Shown piece after piece: positions 6,131 to 8,204 of a stretch of DNA of 8,204 nt. Origin of the DNA: an uncultured bacterium (lineage in GTDB: Bacteria; Chloroflexota; Anaerolineae; JACIWP01); NCBI GenBank assembly GCA_903872005.1, contig CAIQJD010000695.1:1-8204 (forward strand), written 5' to 3'. The notes beneath the pieces were generated by a model that worked only from the letters and a program-made list of their open reading frames with translations, did not search any database and was not told where the DNA came from. The first letter of the stretch is position 1. Each line of letters begins with the position of its first letter. The position numbers and the translations under genes were made by a program.

Positions 6131-6574
6131 ATGGACGTCATCACACGCTTCTTTCAACTTTTTGATCGCCTCTTCGAGCAAGTAAGCTGGAAGACGGCCT
6201 TCGGGGAGCCGCAACGCCACGGCGAGAAGACCCTCATCCCGGTCGCCAGCGTGAGCTACGGCTTCGGCCTGGGCGGATTCAAGGGGCTGCGCGAAATGGG
6301 CGAGGCCGAGGATGCCGAGACGCCGGCCGAGACCGCAGACGCGGCCGCGCCCGACGCGCCGGCCGAAGGAGAGGGCGGCGGCGGGGGCGGCGGGGGCGGC
6401 GCCACGCCGGTCGCGCTCATCGAGATCACGCCGCAGCGCGTCTGCGTGCGCCCGATCATCCATTGGGAGAAGGTCATCCTGGCCTTCCTCTTCATGATTT
6501 GCTGGACGACCTTCTTCGGGACGCGGGTCGCGCGCCAGGCCATGCATCGTGAGGAATGCGAGTGCTGCCGCTGA
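6131..6574 (+). CDS. GerW/YtfJ-family membrane protein
   Basis: A 147-residue member of the family that includes the spore germination protein GerW (YtfJ) of Bacillus, though homologues are found in many non-sporulating bacteria and their role is unknown. Diagnostic pieces: FGEPQRHGEKTLIPVASVSYGFGLG at residues 24-48 (family pattern FGxP, then IPVAxVxxGFGxG), an acidic Ala/Glu/Pro linker (55-81), nine consecutive Gly (82-90), and PVALIEITPQRVCVRPI (93-109). A single membrane helix follows (about 115-131), then a short tail with three Cys (143, 145, 146). ATG 6131 is chosen for AAGGAG 9 bases upstream; the frame is open further 5', but that stretch overlaps the previous gene and is not family-like. 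The 3' end overlaps the nucleosidase gene, which argues for coupled translation. Confidence 0.85.
   Translation: MDVITRFFQLFDRLFEQVSWKTAFGEPQRHGEKTLIPVASVSYGFGLGGFKGLREMGEAEDAETPAETADAAAPDAPAEGEGGGGGGGGGATPVALIEITPQRVCVRPIIHWEKVILAFLFMICWTTFFGTRVARQAMHREECECCR
6550..6555 (+). promoter_or_regulatory. Ribosome binding site deciding the nucleosidase start
   Basis: TGAGGA lies inside the GerW gene. It is directly against an in-frame ATG at 6556, too close to serve it, but 6 bases before GTG 6562, which is therefore preferred. The difference is two residues. Confidence 0.5.
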
Positions 6575-7398
6575 GCGCCGGCCCCCTGGCGATCATCGCC
6601 GTCGCCAATGAGATTGCCGCCCTGGAGCAGCGTGTGGCCGTCCTGACCACCGAAGCGTGCGCCGGCTTCACCCTGGCGCGGGCGCGCCTGGGCGACCGCG
6701 ACCTGCTCCTGGCGACGTGCGGCATGGGCAAGGTGAACGCGGCCCTGGCGACCCAGGCGCTCATCGAGCGCCGCCGGCCGTGCGCCATCATCAGTTGCGG
6801 CTCGGCCGGCGGCCTGTGGCCCGACATGCAGCCCGGCGATCTCATCATCGGGGAGCGGGTCATGCAGCACGACGCCGGCGCGCACCTGGGAGAGGGCTTC
6901 GTCCATGTGGGCGTCTCGATCTGGCAAGCCGGCTCCCTGAAGACCCGCCGCGCCTGGCCGGCCGACCCCGATCTGCTCCGCGCGGCCCAGGCTGCGGCCG
7001 GCGCGCTGGGGAAGGCGGCGCGCGTCCGCGCCGGCCTGATCGCCACCGGCGACCAGGCCATCTTTGCGAACGAGCGGCGCGTCTGGCTGCGCCAGCGTTG
7101 CGGCGCGCTGGCCGTGGATATGGAGAGCGGCGCGGTGGCCCAGGTCGCCGCGGCCAATGGCGTCCCCTGGCTGGCGCTGCGCGCCGTCAGCGACGCTGCC
7201 AATGAAGACGCCGGCTTCGACGTGAGCAAGCTGGTGGCTTACGTGGATGAGTCGCCGGCCGTGACGGCCGCCCGCCAATTGGCCTATCTGGCCGCGCACC
7301 CGACCACGCCGGCGAAGCTGAGCAAGCTGCGCGCCGGCATCGCGCTGGCCGCCGAACAGGCCACACTCTTGACGCTGGCGACGCTGGAACGCGTCTGA
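6562..7398 (+). CDS. MTA/SAH nucleosidase-family (PNP/UDP phosphorylase superfamily) enzyme
   Basis: A 278-residue nucleoside hydrolase that would split 5'-methylthioadenosine or S-adenosylhomocysteine into adenine and a thio-sugar in the cytoplasm (methionine salvage), mtnN-like. Numbering from GTG 6562: Glu17 (AVANEIAAL) fits the catalytic-site Glu12 of the Escherichia coli enzyme; CGMGKVNAA and SCGSAGGL are the phosphate/ribose-site glycine motifs; DLIIGERVMQHD and LIATGDQAIF follow; AVDMES gives ribose-binding Glu188, and AVSDAAN gives the general acid Asp211. The 23-residue gap between these two equals that of E. coli Glu174 and Asp197. It is about 45 residues longer than usual (near 230), mostly a C-terminal helical extension after residue 235. 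Futalosine hydrolase or another PNP-family purine nucleosidase remains possible. It overlaps the GerW gene by 13 bases and closes the operon. Confidence 0.82.
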   Translation: MLPLSAGPLAIIAVANEIAALEQRVAVLTTEACAGFTLARARLGDRDLLLATCGMGKVNAALATQALIERRRPCAIISCGSAGGLWPDMQPGDLIIGERVMQHDAGAHLGEGFVHVGVSIWQAGSLKTRRAWPADPDLLRAAQAAAGALGKAARVRAGLIATGDQAIFANERRVWLRQRCGALAVDMESGAVAQVAAANGVPWLALRAVSDAANEDAGFDVSKLVAYVDESPAVTAARQLAYLAAHPTTPAKLSKLRAGIALAAEQATLLTLATLERV

Positions 7399-7409
7399 AG
7401 CCGCCGGCC

Positions 7410-7707
7410 GGGCTTGTCCCTGCCCCCTGGGGCGGTACGGGCAGGGCTTGTCCCTGCCCTCTGGGGCGGTACGGGCCGGGCTTGTCCCTGCCCTCTGGGG
7501 CGGTACGGGCCGGGCCTGTCCCTGCCCCCTGGCGTGGTACGGGCAGGGCTTGTCCCTGCCCCCTGGGGCGGTACGGGCAGGGCTTGTCCCTGCCCCCCGG
7601 CGCGGTACGGGCCGGGCTTGTCCCTGCCCTCTGGCATGGTACGGGCAGGGCTTGTCCCTGCCCTCTGGCGTGGTACGGGCAGGGCTTGTCCCTGCCCCAC
7701 GGCGCGG
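7410..7707. repeat. Nine-unit 34-bp tandem repeat with internal hairpin
   Basis: Units begin at 7410, 7444, 7478, 7512, 7546, 7580, 7614, 7648 and 7682 (the last decays after about 26 bases). Each is GGGCTTGTCCCTGCCC, then a tail YCTGG-NNN-GGTACGGGC[A/C]. Where the unit ends in A, the junction forms a perfect 8-bp stem GGGCAGGG/CCCTGCCC around loop CTTGT (five of eight junctions); where it ends in C, one mismatch is introduced. The triplet before GGTAC varies most: GGC in four units, CGT in two, CGC in two and CAT in one. The array has no stops in several frames, but 34 is not a multiple of 3, no ribosome site precedes it and the copies vary without regard to codons, so I do not call it coding. 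It fills most of the 392-base gap between the nucleosidase and the glycosidase. Confidence 0.93.
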
Positions 7708-7730
7708 CACGCGACGAGGCAGCCGCCAGA

Positions 7731-7755
7731 GGGCGGCCACAAGGGCCGCCCCTAC
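7731..7755. repeat. Single ACAAG-loop hairpin element
   Basis: GGGCGGCC (7731-7738), loop ACAAG, GGCCGCCC (7744-7751), then CTAC. It forms a perfect 8-bp stem with the same stem length and, on the opposite strand, the same five-base loop as the 34-bp array just upstream. It sits 36 bases before the start of the glycosidase gene. Elements of the form GGGCGxCCACAAGGGxCGCCCCTAC are, to my memory, common dispersed intergenic repeats. Confidence 0.8.
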
Positions 7756-7790
7756 ATCCAGCGTGATACCGGGATAGGAGCAATCTAGCC

Positions 7791-8204
7791 GTGACCAAAA
7801 TCGCTTTCATCGGAGCCGGCAGCATCGGCTTCACCCGCAATCTCGTCCGCGACATCCTGACCTTCCCGCTCCTGCAAGACGCGACCTTCGCCTTGATGGA
7901 CGTGAACGCAGAGCGCCTCGATTTCGCGCGCCGCTCGGTGCAGCGCATCATCGAACTGGGCGCCTACCCGGCCCAGGTCGTCGTCACTCAGGATCGCATC
8001 GAAGCCCTGCGCGACGCCGACGCCGTGCTGGTGACGATCCTCGCCGGCGCGACCGACGTCTGGCGCCACGACATCGAAATCCCGGCCCAATACGGTGTGG
8101 ACATCAACGTCGGCGACACGCGCGGCGTCTCGGGCATCTTCCGCGCCCTGCGTACCATCCCGGTCATGTTGAGCATCGCCCATGACATGGAACGCCACTG
8201 CCCC
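7791..8204 (+). CDS. Glycoside hydrolase family 4 (alpha-galactosidase type), 3' end outside window
   Basis: The first 138 codons of a GH4 enzyme; the frame is open to the last base. GH4 enzymes use bound NAD+ and a divalent metal to cleave glycosides by oxidation at C3 and elimination, in the cytoplasm. The Rossmann motif [11 protein letters not shown] (residues 4-14) and the ribose-binding Asp37 (LMDVN) are clear. [22 protein letters not shown] (91-112) and FRALRTIP (117-124) match the alpha-galactosidase/alpha-glucosidase (MelA/AglA) branch, where GDTxGxGGIxRALRTIP is usual, rather than the 6-phospho-glycosidase branch; GVSG replaces the common GPGG. GTG 7791 is the start, with TAGGAG (7775-7780) 10 bases upstream, and the protein begins exactly at the Rossmann strand as expected. 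Metal-binding and catalytic residues lie beyond the window, so activity cannot be judged. Confidence 0.87.
   Translation, partial: MTKIAFIGAGSIGFTRNLVRDILTFPLLQDATFALMDVNAERLDFARRSVQRIIELGAYPAQVVVTQDRIEALRDADAVLVTILAGATDVWRHDIEIPAQYGVDINVGDTRGVSGIFRALRTIPVMLSIAHDMERHCP

Noticed and set aside
7410..7707. CRISPR array
   Set aside because: The stretches between the hairpin cores are nearly identical from unit to unit, so there are no unique spacers, and no cas gene is near.
7414..7788. Repeat-rich protein encoded by the 34-bp array, on either strand
   Set aside because: The array is open in several frames only because its units lack stops; there is no ribosome site, 34 is not a multiple of 3, and variation ignores codon positions. 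The long minus-strand frames over 6256-7951 run antisense to clear enzymes.
1..8204. tRNA, rRNA, riboswitch or insertion sequence
   Set aside because: No tRNA-like cloverleaf, rRNA stretch, known riboswitch core or transposase reading frame was seen in the gaps or genes.

Overview
This is a GC-rich (roughly two-thirds G+C by eye), densely coded bacterial window, with all supported genes on the + strand. The gene families (a Pro/Thr-linked sortase, a GerW/YtfJ-like membrane protein, a GH4 glycosidase, a cytosolic-type gamma-glutamyltransferase) and the style of the intergenic repeats suggest a member of the Chloroflexota (Anaerolineae/Caldilineae/Promineifilum-like). No rRNA or marker gene is present, so this placement is an inference.

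Layout. (1) 1-1481: the 3' part of a sortase gene whose stop overlaps (ATGA) the start of a membrane-anchored family 2 glycosyltransferase; both point to the cell envelope. (2) 1482-1716: an imperfect inverted repeat, then a plausible sigma-70 promoter for (3) 1717-3321, a gamma-glutamyltransferase-family Ntn hydrolase without a signal peptide. (4) 3322-3439: a 10-bp-periodic inverted repeat. (5) 3440-4882: a neutral/alkaline-ceramidase-like metalloenzyme that keeps the likely zinc ligands but has Gly where the ceramidase nucleophile Ser is expected. (6) 4883-5340: a perfect 17-bp hairpin element, a near-consensus promoter, a small antitoxin-like gene that appears frameshifted near its end, and a 12-codon remnant of its toxin, followed by a terminator-like hairpin. 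(7) 5351-7398: a probable four-gene operon with its own promoter: cupin, small membrane protein, GerW-family membrane protein, and an MTA/SAH-nucleosidase-family enzyme that overlaps the GerW gene. (8) 7399-7790: nine tandem 34-bp units built around a hairpin, then a second hairpin of the same design. (9) 7791-8204: the 5' part of a GH4 glycosidase (alpha-galactosidase type) that runs off the window.

The enzymes look like ordinary accessory metabolism. The more unusual content is structural. Each larger intergenic gap carries a different palindromic repeat. The hexamer GCCGGC occurs about 80 times by hand count against roughly a dozen expected from composition. A type II toxin-antitoxin module appears caught in decay. 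The GerW protein is preceded by a small protein that looks like a diverged version of the same domain plan.
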